A stretch of DNA of 64,000 nucleotides. Origin: Glaciimonas sp. CA11.2. GTDB taxonomy: Bacteria > Pseudomonadota > Gammaproteobacteria > Burkholderiales > Burkholderiaceae_D. The stretch covers positions 1,922,001-1,986,000 of the forward strand of contig NZ_JAVIWL010000001.1 of assembly GCF_034314045.1 (NCBI RefSeq). Direction: 5' to 3'. The notes below the pieces were generated by a model. The model was not told the origin of the DNA, did not search any database, and was given only the letters and a program-made list of their open reading frames with translations. This document shows positions 8,887 through 18,223 of this stretch, in pieces. The position numbers were made by a program, and so were the translations under genes. Numbering within the stretch: the stretch's first letter is position 1; each line of letters opens with the position of its first letter.

Positions 8887-10284
8887 TTAAAAATTTAAAA
8901 CAGCATCCGGTTTCTCCAACAAAATCACGCGCTTAAACTCCGCCTGTATCCGTGCCAGCGCATCTTCCGATTCGGCCTCAAAACGCATGACTGCCACCGG
9001 CGTGGTATTCGATGCCCGCACCAATCCAAAACCATCCGAATATTCGACGCGCAGCCCATCAATCTTGATAATCTTATCAGCACCGGGAAACTCCGCTTGC
9101 TCTTGAAGAGCGGCAATTAGCGTGAAGTTTTCACCTTCGGCCAATGTTAATTGCAACTCAGGCGTACTAGTCGATTGCGGTAGTGCATTGAGCACCGCAG
9201 ACGGATCACTTTCCCGACTTAACAATTCCAGCAATCGGACACCAGCATACAAGCCGTCGTCAAAACCATACCAACGGTCTTTGAAAAACACATGCCCACT
9301 CATTTCACCGCCCAGCGGCGCACCGGTCTCACGCATCTTGGCTTTGACCAGTGAATGGCCGGTTTTCCACATCAGCGGCTTGCCACCGTGCTGCGTAATC
9401 CATGGCGCCAGATGGCGCGTGCATTTGACGTCGTACAAAATTTCCTGGCCCGGATGACGGGTCAGGACATCAGCGGCAAACAGCATCAATTGCCGATCCG
9501 GATAAATGATTTGACCATCTTTGGTGACGACGCCCAGACGATCGCCATCGCCGTCGAACGCCAGGCCAATTTCTGCGTCAGAGGTTTGCAGCGCCCGAAT
9601 GACATCCTGCAAATTCTCCGGATGCGCTGGATCGGGATGGTGGTTCGGAAATGTTCCGTCAACCTCACAAAACAATTCTTGCACTTCGCAACCCAGGGCG
9701 CGATAGAGTTCTCCGGCAAACGCACCTGCCACGCCATTGCCGCAATCGACCACAATTTTCATCGGCTTTGCTAGTTTGACGTCACTGAGAATGCGCTGAA
9801 GATAGGCTCCCTTAATATTGTGGGTGCAGTAACCACCCGGATGCTGGACTTGCGCGGCGGCCGCTGTCGCCGCACCTGAGACGATGCTCCGATAGAGTGC
9901 CTGAATGGTTTCACCATACATAGCTTCACCCGCCAGAACCATTTTGAAGCCGTTGTAATCGGGAGGATTGTGACTACCGGTGACCATGACGCCGGATTGT
10001 GTGCCCAACATATGCGTCGCAAAATACACCATTGGCGTGACGACAACGCCGAGGTCAATCACATCCACGCGCAAGTCTTGCAATCCTGCTACAAGGGCCG
10101 CCGCCATCTCAGCGCCCGATAACCGGCCATCACGGCCGACTATGACGGTTTTTTGACCTTTCGCAAGCGCGGCCAAACCGAAAGCCCGACCGATTTGCCG
10201 GGCTACATTAGCATCGAGCGTTTTATTTATGACGCCGCGGATGTCGTAGGCTTTAAATATAGAACTTTGTATTGATGGCATCAT
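8887..10284 (-). CDS. manB: Phosphomannomutase/phosphoglucomutase
   Basis: Interconverts hexose-6-phosphate and hexose-1-phosphate (mannose and/or glucose), feeding GDP-mannose or UDP-glucose synthesis for the EPS. Motifs in order are the catalytic phosphoserine loop TGSHNPP (Ser104), the metal loop DGDGDRLG, the sugar-specificity loop GEMSGH and the phosphate-binding RASNTTP near the C-terminus. The length is as in Pseudomonas AlgC. The chosen start (MMPSIQSS) matches family N-termini; an extra ATG at 10314 would add ten residues. Neither has a strong ribosome site. It is the most downstream gene of the minus-strand EPS locus, followed by manC upstream. Confidence 0.92.
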   Translation of the reverse strand: MMPSIQSSIFKAYDIRGVINKTLDANVARQIGRAFGLAALAKGQKTVIVGRDGRLSGAEMAAALVAGLQDLRVDVIDLGVVVTPMVYFATHMLGTQSGVMVTGSHNPPDYNGFKMVLAGEAMYGETIQALYRSIVSGAATAAAAQVQHPGGYCTHNIKGAYLQRILSDVKLAKPMKIVVDCGNGVAGAFAGELYRALGCEVQELFCEVDGTFPNHHPDPAHPENLQDVIRALQTSDAEIGLAFDGDGDRLGVVTKDGQIIYPDRQLMLFAADVLTRHPGQEILYDVKCTRHLAPWITQHGGKPLMWKTGHSLVKAKMRETGAPLGGEMSGHVFFKDRWYGFDDGLYAGVRLLELLSRESDPSAVLNALPQSTSTPELQLTLAEGENFTLIAALQEQAEFPGADKIIKIDGLRVEYSDGFGLVRASNTTPVAVMRFEAESEDALARIQAEFKRVILLEKPDAVLNF

Positions 10285-10342
10285 TTTTAATCCGTTGCTG
10301 AAGAGAAAAGTCATAGAACATAAACAACGCCAAAAAGTCTCT

Positions 10343-11761
10343 CTAATTTCGCTTGTATATGTCCTCGAATCGCACGATATCGTCTTCTCCGAGATAGCCG
10401 CCGGATTGAATTTCTATGAGATGCAATGGCATTTTCCCGGGGTTTTCCAGTCGGTGTTTTTCGCCGATAGGTATATACGTTGATTCGTTTTCAGTAAGAA
10501 ATTTCTCCTCGTCTCCGCAGGTAATGCGCGCTGTTCCGCTTACCACGACCCAGTGTTCGGCGCGATGATGGTGCATTTGCAGCGATAGCTTTCCACCAGG
10601 ATTAACTGTGATGCGCTTCACCTGGAAACGATTGCCAAGGTCGATTCCCTCATAACTTCCCCAAGGCCGATAGACGGTTGTGTGATTCAAATGTTCGGTA
10701 CGATTATTTTTTTGCAATTCTTCGACGATCTTTTTTACTCTTTGAACCTGATCTTTATGAACTACCAATACCGCATCCTTGGTTTCGATAACTATCAGAT
10801 TCTCAACGCCGACCACTGCCACCAAGCGACTTTCTGCACGAATCATTGAATTTTTAACATGGTCGGTATACACGTCGCCACGGAGTACATTGCCTTCGAT
10901 ATCGGCATCCAGTATTTGCGACAACGCAGACCACGATCCGACATCGTTCCAGCCTATCTCTGCTGGGACCACGACTGCATGGGCAGTGTGTTCCATTACT
11001 GCATAGTCGATCGACTCGGATGGACATTCCGCAAAGAGAACCTCATCGAGACGACAGAAGTCCAGATCGCTGTAGGCGTCCTTGAACGCTTTCTGACAAC
11101 TGACGGCGATTGCTGGACGAAAGGCGGTGAGTTCTTCTAGGTAGCGCGACGCCAGAAACAAAAACATCCCACTGTTCCAGCTATAAGCAGGGTCTGCAAT
11201 GAGCATTTCCGCGGTCGAACTATCTGGCTTCTCTACAAATCTTTCAACGGCGTAACAACCTTCAGTTCCGTCTGCCAACTTGCCACGGCGAATATAGCCG
11301 TAGCCAGTCTCCGGCCCGGACGGCACTATACCGAAGGTTGCCAGAGCACCGTTGCATGCAGCTTGTGCCGCACGCTGCACCGCCACATGAAAAGCCTTAA
11401 CATCCGCAATCATATGGTCGGCAGGAAGCACTAGCATGAGTGCCTCTTTATCCTCTTTTAATAAAAAATGTGCGGCAGCGGCCACCGAAGGAGCAGTATT
11501 TTTTCCGCATGGCTCCAGTAAGATGCCCATGGGTGCCACACCGATGGCGCGCAATTGCTCTGCCACAAGAAATCGATGTTCGTTACCGCAGGTGATGAGC
11601 GGCGGCATCAATTCAGTCCAATCCAATAACCGCAACAGCGTTTCCTGCAACATCGAATAATTAGAGCATAAGGGCAATAGTTGCTTGGGCAGTGCCTCAC
11701 GCGATAATGGCCATAAGCGTGTGCCGGCACCGCCAGCGAGAATAACCGGATAGATTCTCAT
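10343..11761 (-). CDS. manC: Mannose-1-phosphate guanylyltransferase / mannose-6-phosphate isomerase
   Basis: Bifunctional type II enzyme that isomerises fructose-6-P to mannose-6-P and makes GDP-mannose. The N-terminal nucleotidyltransferase starts with VILAGGAGTRLWPLSR, and the C-terminal isomerase is a cupin with the metal-binding HHHRAEHW segment. The length is about 472 residues. The start at 11761 (MRIYPVILAGG) is fixed by a 4-bp ATGA overlap with the stop of the upstream nucleotidyltransferase gene and by the family N-terminus; a 12-residue longer frame from 11797 is unlikely. It points to mannose or a GDP-mannose-derived sugar in the polysaccharide. Confidence 0.93.
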   Translation of the reverse strand: MRIYPVILAGGAGTRLWPLSREALPKQLLPLCSNYSMLQETLLRLLDWTELMPPLITCGNEHRFLVAEQLRAIGVAPMGILLEPCGKNTAPSVAAAAHFLLKEDKEALMLVLPADHMIADVKAFHVAVQRAAQAACNGALATFGIVPSGPETGYGYIRRGKLADGTEGCYAVERFVEKPDSSTAEMLIADPAYSWNSGMFLFLASRYLEELTAFRPAIAVSCQKAFKDAYSDLDFCRLDEVLFAECPSESIDYAVMEHTAHAVVVPAEIGWNDVGSWSALSQILDADIEGNVLRGDVYTDHVKNSMIRAESRLVAVVGVENLIVIETKDAVLVVHKDQVQRVKKIVEELQKNNRTEHLNHTTVYRPWGSYEGIDLGNRFQVKRITVNPGGKLSLQMHHHRAEHWVVVSGTARITCGDEEKFLTENESTYIPIGEKHRLENPGKMPLHLIEIQSGGYLGEDDIVRFEDIYKRN

Positions 11762-12993
11762 GCGGCACCTACCGGCAGGACTGCGTTGAGGTCCCATCTG
11801 GGCTCTTGCAGATTATATTGTGACTCTGGCTTCACTAAAGTTGGCGATTCTATTGATAATACCGGCGTCAACACCGGCAGCGCTACCGATCGCTTATCGC
11901 GGGCATCGCCCCACGCGTGATGACCGGCTTCTGGTAAGTGCACCATTTCACCGGCACGGTTCACGCTATAGTCTTTGACTATAACCATTTCTTCGAGATA
12001 AGCGCCAGGGAAAATTCGCGTGTATTCAAATAAGGCGCTACGCACCACCTTCGAACCGGAACAAATGTGACTGCCATGTCCGATCCAGGTCGGCCCGATG
12101 ATGGTAGAGCCAGCCTCAATCTGGCAACCGGCACCAATATAAACTGGCCCCTGAATGATCGTGTCTTGCCAGTTAATCTGGGTATTGAGACCCACCCATA
12201 CACCATCGGCAATAGGTGTTCCCGGGACTTGAAGTTGCGCCACCTGGCCTAAAAGAACGCGTTGCATCACGCTCAGATAATCGGTGACGGTGCCAATGTC
12301 AATCCAGTTAAAGAACCGTTGTTGGGCGTAAAACGGTAGACCCTTTTCAGCCATCAACGGAAACAGATCAGAGCCGATGTCGAAGATCGTGCCAGAAGGA
12401 ATCAGATCAATGGCCTCGGGCTCAAAGATATAGATTCCAGTGCTCGCAAAATTGGAGAGTGCTTCTTCTTGTTTCGGCTTTTCCTGAAACGATTTGATCC
12501 GTCCATCGGAGTCGGTCACCACCACGCCATAGTTATCGACTTTATCCCACGGTACTTTTTTGGTGATTACACTGACCATTGCACCTTTTTGCTTATGTTC
12601 AAGCAGCGCGGAAGCCAAATCCAGATCAATGAGCGCATCGCCACATATTACAATAGTCGTATCGTCGAAGAAGTTCGCAAACTCCTGAATTTTCTTGATG
12701 CCGCCAGCAGAACCTAAAGGTTCAGCAATCAGTTCCCCGCGCTCGTTGACATAACCTTCAAAGGAATAGCCGATCTGAACGCCGAACTGACTTCCATCCC
12801 CGAAGTAGTCTTCAATTTTTTTGTGCAAATAACTCACGTTCACCATAATATTTCGCACGCCATAACTGGCAAGAAATTCGACCAGATAAGCCATTACCGG
12901 TTTTCCCATAATCGGTATCATTGGTTTCGGAAGATCATAGGTCAAAGGACGAACCCGCGTACCCTTGCCAGCTGCCAATATCATTGCTTTCAT
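11758..12993 (-). CDS. NDP-sugar pyrophosphorylase with left-handed beta-helix
   Basis: Sugar-nucleotide-forming nucleotidyltransferase of 411 residues. The N-terminal catalytic domain has the LAAGKGTRVRPLTYDLPKPM signature (residues 6-25), followed by CGDALIDLD. Hexapeptide repeats of a left-handed beta-helix run from about 260 to 345. It resembles GDP-mannose/glucose-1-phosphate pyrophosphorylases of bacterial EPS loci; which nucleotide and sugar it uses cannot be decided. A ribosome site GAGGT lies 7 nt before the ATG. The last ~50 residues are Pro/Ser-rich and not part of the helix. It is translationally coupled to manC. Confidence 0.85.
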   Translation of the reverse strand: MKAMILAAGKGTRVRPLTYDLPKPMIPIMGKPVMAYLVEFLASYGVRNIMVNVSYLHKKIEDYFGDGSQFGVQIGYSFEGYVNERGELIAEPLGSAGGIKKIQEFANFFDDTTIVICGDALIDLDLASALLEHKQKGAMVSVITKKVPWDKVDNYGVVVTDSDGRIKSFQEKPKQEEALSNFASTGIYIFEPEAIDLIPSGTIFDIGSDLFPLMAEKGLPFYAQQRFFNWIDIGTVTDYLSVMQRVLLGQVAQLQVPGTPIADGVWVGLNTQINWQDTIIQGPVYIGAGCQIEAGSTIIGPTWIGHGSHICSGSKVVRSALFEYTRIFPGAYLEEMVIVKDYSVNRAGEMVHLPEAGHHAWGDARDKRSVALPVLTPVLSIESPTLVKPESQYNLQEPRWDLNAVLPVGAA

Positions 12994-13083
12994 TTTGTAT
13001 ACCTCGAAAATTTAATATTTAATTGCGGCTAATATTTTCAAATTTCCACCTGTCCGTCATGCCCTAAGTGCGGCGTTGTTACT

Positions 13084-13863
13084 TCAGACTTTAAGGTTTG
13101 TCGCGTGTCTAATTGATCTGTTGGGACGGTCGCCACGATGCTTCTGGCATGCAATCAAAAATTGGATAATGTCGATGGTGTAGCGTCGAATTAAGCGGCG
13201 GGGTTCAAGCCATAATCGATACAACCACTCGAGCCGGATGCTTTGTAAAAAAATGGGCGCGCGTGTTTTTTCGCCACTCCAAAACTCGAACAATGCCCCG
13301 ACGCCGATCACGACATTTGCATGTAGCTTGCTGCGATTCAATAGTATCCATTCCTCTTGAATCGGATTGCCGAGGGCGACCAGCACCACTTCTGCATGAG
13401 AGAGGTTGATTGCGTCAATTAATTCGGCGTGATCATGTTCAAGGCCGGTATATCCGTCGCACTTGCCTACGACCGTCTGGCCTAACGCCATCTGAACATG
13501 TTCAACTGCTTTGGCGAGAGTTTCGGGCTTTGCCCCAAGCATAAATACACGCAGTGGTCTTTGTACCCCAGAAAAAAAATAGGGGATGAAATTCGTTCCG
13601 TTTAAATTTTCCGTAAATTTTTCACGACGGAACAAAAATGCGGCAATATCCAAGCCAATGCCATCATTAACAATGGTGGTGGAATTACTTTTCATTGTCC
13701 CTAGGAGATAGCGGCACTCAACGATAAAATTCGTGTTGGCAAAAAATAGTGACACCTTTCGTTCTTTCTTTACGGTTTGACGCAAGTATCTGGCCAATAC
13801 TGGTGAAGTCGTCCTAGTGACCGGATAACCCGCGATAGCAATACATTTTTCTTCATTCATCAA
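13084..13863 (-). CDS. WecG/TagA/CpsF family glycosyltransferase
   Basis: Glycosyltransferase family 26 enzyme that adds the second sugar to a lipid-linked primer at the inner membrane. The signature VNDGIGLDIAA...ENLNGTNFIPYF lies at about 64-95, and GNPIQEEWI and GVGALFEFWSGEKTRAP are also typical. The length of 259 is normal. A strong ribosome site (AGGGAG) precedes the ATGATG start. It is the only apparently intact classical glycosyltransferase in this EPS locus besides the initiating sugar-phosphate transferase. Confidence 0.92.
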   Translation of the reverse strand: MMNEEKCIAIAGYPVTRTTSPVLARYLRQTVKKERKVSLFFANTNFIVECRYLLGTMKSNSTTIVNDGIGLDIAAFLFRREKFTENLNGTNFIPYFFSGVQRPLRVFMLGAKPETLAKAVEHVQMALGQTVVGKCDGYTGLEHDHAELIDAINLSHAEVVLVALGNPIQEEWILLNRSKLHANVVIGVGALFEFWSGEKTRAPIFLQSIRLEWLYRLWLEPRRLIRRYTIDIIQFLIACQKHRGDRPNRSIRHATNLKV

Positions 13864-13922
13864 TAACTCCCTAAAAAAAACTTCTTACTACGCGGCCGCA
13901 GAGCAGTGCAACGGGCCACCGG

Positions 13923-15437
13923 TCAAAGTATTTCACTTGATGATCGCGTAAAGAATCGACGAACCCGCAGTGCTGCCATCAGCATTTCGTGCCAGGAACT
14001 GTTGAATGCTCTTATTTTCCAACCGGTAATAACGACGATGAATGGATACAAGAGGCAAGACACAAGTACGCCACCGCCAATAGAAGCCACATCGGTTAAA
14101 TGATCCGGGATACACAGTAAATAGACGCTGAGTCCTACAAATAACATCACGCTGCCGACTAGAGGCGGAGCCAGCGCGTGCCACATCATGCGAAGGTTTA
14201 GATTAAGTATTCGATTCAGAAATACCTGCGAAATCGGATACACCAGCAAAAAGGCCCCACAAAATGAGAGGCTCATTCCGATCAATCCGAAGTTTTGAAA
14301 GATCGCAGAAAATCCTGCTGCCAGTAGTAATTGGATTATTCCCAGCAGTACTGGAACACGATTCTTACCCATCGCAAAAAACAGATAATCATTTAACTGC
14401 GTGACCGAGGACAGCAAATACAACACTGCTAATGCAGCAATCGTTGGTGCGGCAGGCAACCACTTCGTGCCGAACACTATCGCTACCAAAGGCTTCGCCA
14501 GCACCGCTTGAAAACATAGCAATGGCGCAACGCAGAAAATAGTGATCCCGAGTATTTTTAAATATCCTCTACGCAGCGCTGCTAAATCGGTACCCGCATC
14601 GGAGAATACGGGTAGTGCGACTTTGTGCATGGAGCTGGAGATGACCAGATACACGGCCGAGGTGACGCGCTTGGCAAGGTTATAGACGCCGGTAGCATAT
14701 GGGCCAAGCAGTAAACTGACTAGTAATGCATCACCGTTGGTATTGACAAAACCAAGCAAACCGGACAATCCGACCTGGCGAATATCTGCCAGATAACGGC
14801 GCATCAGGGCGCTGTCGAAAACCATCCGTGGCAGCCAGCGACTTTGGGCAACAACCAACAGCAGGCCGAGACCGGATGCCGTTACCTGCTGTACTACCAG
14901 AGACATGCCGCCCCATCCATGCGCGGCCAGATAGATGCCGACCAGGCCACCGACGGTTATGGAGACAATGGACCGCACAGCGAGTTGTCGGAACATCATG
15001 TTGCGCACTAACCTGGCTTCATAGGCGCGCACTAAACCGTAAAACACAATCGATAAACTCATGCCTTGCAGCACCACTTTTAGGTCGGGTGCGCGAAATA
15101 GTGCAGAAATCAATCCAGCCGAAAAAAACATCGCGCCAGCGAGCACCAGGCTTGCCAACATGCAGCAGGTGAATACCCAAGAGTAAAGGCGGTCGGTTGG
15201 ATCTTTTGTCCGCACGATGGGCATAGCAATCGCATCGAATACGACAAGTCGGGTGAAGAGGATAAAAAGATGGGCGGTCGTCAGCAAGCCAAAAGCATCG
15301 GGCGCAAGAAAGCGCGCCAGAACGGCAAAGATAATGAAAGACAAGGCTTGCTGAGCAAGGTTATCTACGATCGACCAGATCGAACCTGAAGCAACACCGC
15401 CCGATTGATTAATCTTCATCGCGGCGCTTCGTTCCAT
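13923..15437 (-). CDS. Polysaccharide flippase (Wzx-like, MATE/MviN-type)
   Basis: Multi-spanning membrane protein of the polysaccharide-transporter family that would flip undecaprenyl-linked repeat units to the periplasm. It begins with the typical SGSIWSIVDNLAQQALSFIIFAVLARFLAP and contains about 12-14 hydrophobic segments, with FLLVYPISQVFLNRIL near the C-terminus. The most similar group known to me is the PST subfamily with WzxC/AmsL. The start is uncertain: 15437 (GGGGAAA upstream) or the internal ATG at 15419. It works with the Wzy-like polymerase and Wzz/Wza homologues upstream. Confidence 0.88.
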   Translation of the reverse strand: MERSAAMKINQSGGVASGSIWSIVDNLAQQALSFIIFAVLARFLAPDAFGLLTTAHLFILFTRLVVFDAIAMPIVRTKDPTDRLYSWVFTCCMLASLVLAGAMFFSAGLISALFRAPDLKVVLQGMSLSIVFYGLVRAYEARLVRNMMFRQLAVRSIVSITVGGLVGIYLAAHGWGGMSLVVQQVTASGLGLLLVVAQSRWLPRMVFDSALMRRYLADIRQVGLSGLLGFVNTNGDALLVSLLLGPYATGVYNLAKRVTSAVYLVISSSMHKVALPVFSDAGTDLAALRRGYLKILGITIFCVAPLLCFQAVLAKPLVAIVFGTKWLPAAPTIAALAVLYLLSSVTQLNDYLFFAMGKNRVPVLLGIIQLLLAAGFSAIFQNFGLIGMSLSFCGAFLLVYPISQVFLNRILNLNLRMMWHALAPPLVGSVMLFVGLSVYLLCIPDHLTDVASIGGGVLVSCLLYPFIVVITGWKIRAFNSSWHEMLMAALRVRRFFTRSSSEIL

Positions 15438-15531
15438 TTGATGTTCGGTTTCCCCATCATGTGTGTTCCTGTTTTTCGTTTATATTTTTGAAGTGGTCAA
15501 CAATGCGTATTGGCTGAATACTCATTGATGT

Positions 15532-15586
15532 CATGCCACGTAATTGCCACATGAGTGCCGCATAAGTGCCAAGTAAATGCTAAATA
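15532..15586. repeat. 11-bp imperfect tandem repeat, five units
   Basis: Five successive 11-bp units (15532, 15543, 15554, 15565, 15576) share a core close to AGTGCCACATA, with decay toward the last unit. It lies in the 190-bp gap between the GH5 gene and the flippase gene. The period is about one helical turn, so it could present a protein site repeatedly, or be a simple slippage product. Confidence 0.6.
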
Positions 15587-15627
15587 AGCGATACAACAAG
15601 AGTGACATTTAGGCCAACTCAAGAGGG

Positions 15628-16716
15628 TTACATCGCTTGCTTTAACACCGCCATTTGTGGTTTCTCACCGTTTGCGTCGGGCAGCAGGTTGTATGGATAT
15701 TCTGCTAACCATGGACCAGTCGACCAATAGGTCCAGCCGCGCCACGCCGAAGCGTTTTTTGTACTGTTGACAATGGCCGCTAACGCTGCCAAACATGGTG
15801 AAGTGGGATAGACCCCTACCTCCCCAAGAAATAAACGGTGTTGCGTCGAGATTGCCCATTTCGTCAGCTTTGACATGACCGTGGTTAATATTGCGGGATC
15901 AACACAGGTGTTATGGGTGCCCGAGAAATCTTCATCCGCATACTGATGAGTTTCGATCAGGTAATTATTTGCTGCGTCATGAAATGTGCGAAACGCATCC
16001 GCATTTGATACTCCGCTAGCGTCTGCAAACCACGCATGTGCACCACTCCAGCTTCCGCCCGCAACCAGAATCAGATTTTTGGCACCATTTTTCCGTAAAG
16101 CATCAACTGTTTCCTGCGCTGTTGCAGCCCATTTCGCTATCGGCAACTTACTTGGTTCGTTCATCAAATCGAACGCGACGTTAGTTGGGTCCCTGAAGTG
16201 CGGCAGTAACCGCTTCCAAAGATCGACCAGAGCGGCCGGTGGCACGGTAACCGAGCCGATAGGCTGACCGCGATATTCACCGTAATTGTGCACGTCAAGA
16301 ATGATGCAGACATCCAGCAAACGTGCATCGGCGACTGTATCCATCATTAATTTGAGCTGCGGCGCGTCAAGGTCGCCGAATAGCGCTGGTTGGATTCGCT
16401 CCCATAAAAAAGGCAGCCGAAAAGTATTCATTCCTTGTGATTGAAAATGGCGCATATCGGCGATATCGGGATAGATATAATCGTGAAAAACTAATCCCGG
16501 TAACTTATTTGCGGCAAACTCCGCACCGCTTAAATTGACGCCGGTCAGGCGTTTGCTATCAAGGCAATTAGCAACTGCGCCATGTGTTATTGCAAAACAG
16601 CCCGCCAGGACGGCGAGAAACATTTTGACCGAAAATCCACTCCTCAAAGTGTGGCGGTGCGCAAATCTTATGGTATTTATAAAGGATTGTAATACGTCGC
16701 TACAGAAGTTTTTCAT
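15628..16716 (-). CDS. Secreted glycoside hydrolase family 5 (cellulase-like)
   Basis: Predicted exported endoglycosidase. After a long N-region comes a hydrophobic segment (MFLAVLAGCFAITHGAVA, residues about 32-49), then a GH5-type (beta/alpha)8 domain: GVNLSGAEF, RLPFLWERIQP, DVHNYGEYRG, the acid/base in LMNEP and the nucleophile in LFLGEVGVYP. The length is 362. Two bases separate it from the stop of the acyltransferase gene, and GGTGGT serves as ribosome site; an internal start at 16623 would give a more usual signal peptide. Glycosidases inside EPS loci often trim or release polymer and prevent periplasmic build-up; the bond cleaved here is unknown. Confidence 0.88.
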   Translation of the reverse strand: MKNFCSDVLQSFINTIRFAHRHTLRSGFSVKMFLAVLAGCFAITHGAVANCLDSKRLTGVNLSGAEFAANKLPGLVFHDYIYPDIADMRHFQSQGMNTFRLPFLWERIQPALFGDLDAPQLKLMMDTVADARLLDVCIILDVHNYGEYRGQPIGSVTVPPAALVDLWKRLLPHFRDPTNVAFDLMNEPSKLPIAKWAATAQETVDALRKNGAKNLILVAGGSWSGAHAWFADASGVSNADAFRTFHDAANNYLIETHQYADEDFSGTHNTCVDPAILTTVMSKLTKWAISTQHRLFLGEVGVYPTSPCLAALAAIVNSTKNASAWRGWTYWSTGPWLAEYPYNLLPDANGEKPQMAVLKQAM

Positions 16717-16718
16717 GG

Positions 16719-17819
16719 TCAGTTACCACCCTTGACGGAGAACGGTTGTGTACTTTTTGCGACTGGAAATAGCCCTAGGACCCTCTTCTTTAAACGATTT
16801 CCGAGAGATTTAATGAGGCGCGCTCCAGGCTTCTCGATATACTGAAAGTTAAGCCAGGAAACCAGCAAGACGATGATGACAAGTGAGGTGAAGAAAATAA
16901 TATTAGCCCCGATCGAAACAAGATCAGCAGGCTGCCCTGGAAGAATTTTTTTGTATAAATACAGCACAGGCATATGCAGTAAATAAATTGAAAAGCTGCA
17001 TTCACCGCAAAAAATAACTAACCTGTTTTCAAGAAATAATTTTCCAATGGCGGACGGAAACGTAAAACTGAAAACAAGAAAAGCGCCAAAAATTGCCGTC
17101 AATATGCTGTTGTAAAATTCTTTATTATCTGCGAATGGTAAAGATATCAATCCCATCTCCATTAATACTACCAACGAGACTAGAGCCAAATGTAAGAGCG
17201 TCATTGCTTTTCTGCCTTGTCCCTCCTTAATTTTTGAACGCATTGCACCAGCAATAACGCCGAACAAAAAAAAGTGCAGCTTTGAGCCCACAAAAGTTCC
17301 AGGGAAAATATCCCGGTATGACAATAAGACTATGCTGCCGAGAATCAAAGCCAGAAGGGCAACAATATCGAATCGCACCACGAGACGGCTGGCCGCAGCC
17401 CAGATAAAAATAAAGAGAAAATAGAATTCAACTTCGGGCGTAATGCTCCAGAAAACAGCTATGTTTCCGGAAAAAAGAATATGGCGAATAATATTTCTGT
17501 TTGTAATATCGTAAATAAAATGTGGATCAAGTTTCGTACTGATGATGTAAGCGATAAAAATAATAAACAAATAAGCAGGCGCGATTCTTGAAAATCTGGA
17601 GATTGCATACTCGATCACATCTGACGCCGAGAAATTTTTTTCTATGTAAAGATAAGCCATCAAAAAACCGCTGAGCGAAAAGAAAATCGTTACGCCGATT
17701 TCGCCGGAAAAATTTGTTCTCAGAGGAAGCGAAAACCAACTTACGAAATGCGTATACATCACCATTAACGCTGCTATTCCACGTAATCCGGTAATTTCAT
17801 TTATTTTCGTTTTTGTCAT
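16719..17819 (-). CDS. Acyltransferase family 3 membrane protein
   Basis: Membrane O-acyltransferase of the OafA/ExoZ type, likely adding acetyl groups to polysaccharide sugars. The opening ITGLRGIAALMVMYTHF carries the family Arg and His, the motif around TIFFSLSGFLMAYLY follows, and about ten hydrophobic helices fill the rest. I chose the ATG at 17819 (MTKTKINEITGLRG); the frame also allows a TTG at 17846, which overlaps the end of the broken upstream glycosyltransferase. Neither has a strong ribosome site. It is followed at once by the GH5 gene. Its codons are more AT-rich than the sugar-nucleotide genes. Confidence 0.88.
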   Translation of the reverse strand: MTKTKINEITGLRGIAALMVMYTHFVSWFSLPLRTNFSGEIGVTIFFSLSGFLMAYLYIEKNFSASDVIEYAISRFSRIAPAYLFIIFIAYIISTKLDPHFIYDITNRNIIRHILFSGNIAVFWSITPEVEFYFLFIFIWAAASRLVVRFDIVALLALILGSIVLLSYRDIFPGTFVGSKLHFFLFGVIAGAMRSKIKEGQGRKAMTLLHLALVSLVVLMEMGLISLPFADNKEFYNSILTAIFGAFLVFSFTFPSAIGKLFLENRLVIFCGECSFSIYLLHMPVLYLYKKILPGQPADLVSIGANIIFFTSLVIIVLLVSWLNFQYIEKPGARLIKSLGNRLKKRVLGLFPVAKSTQPFSVKGGN

Positions 17820-17838
17820 GGCTGTATTAGACTCAATG

Positions 17839-18211
17839 TTATTCAAAACTATTTTTGATTAAAAAAAAGATAAGGCGTTTTAACGTGACATCATATTTTT
17901 TAAAGACATCTGCATATTTATTGGCGATATCTCGCCAGATCACGTCAGCGTCGACGACATGCTGTAATACCTGAGGGCAAAGGGGAGCCGGTATTGCCGT
18001 GAAATGGAAGTCTCAGAACACCGATACCATTCACCACCGCGTCAGGTGCGAGGAATTCCGCAGAGTTTCTAAACAATCGGTTAAGCGTCATAACCTTCAG
18101 AGGTTGGTCATGGTGTTCCCGCTGCTGTCGGGCGATATTTTGTACCACGTCTTCCATGCCACCGAAGGAAGGAGAACGTTGACGCACAATGAGCACGGCT
18201 TTAATAGGCAT
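17839..18211 (-). pseudogene. Glycosyltransferase remnant (internal deletion plus frameshift)
   Basis: The reading frame from 18211 has a good ribosome site (AAAGGA) and opens like a GT4/GT-B glycosyltransferase: LIVRQRSPSFGGMEDVVQNIARQ, then MTLNRLF and VLRLPFHG. It stops after 88 residues. Shifting frame near 17965, as if one C were lost from a short C-run, restores PQVLQHVVDADV. This then runs straight into WRDIANKYADVFKKYDV, which resembles the extreme C-terminal helix of such enzymes, and ends at 17839. Most of the donor- and acceptor-binding domains are therefore absent. It lies between the polymerase and acyltransferase genes. The gene must be non-functional as a transferase. Confidence 0.72.
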
Positions 18212-18223
18212 AGTGAAAGTCCT

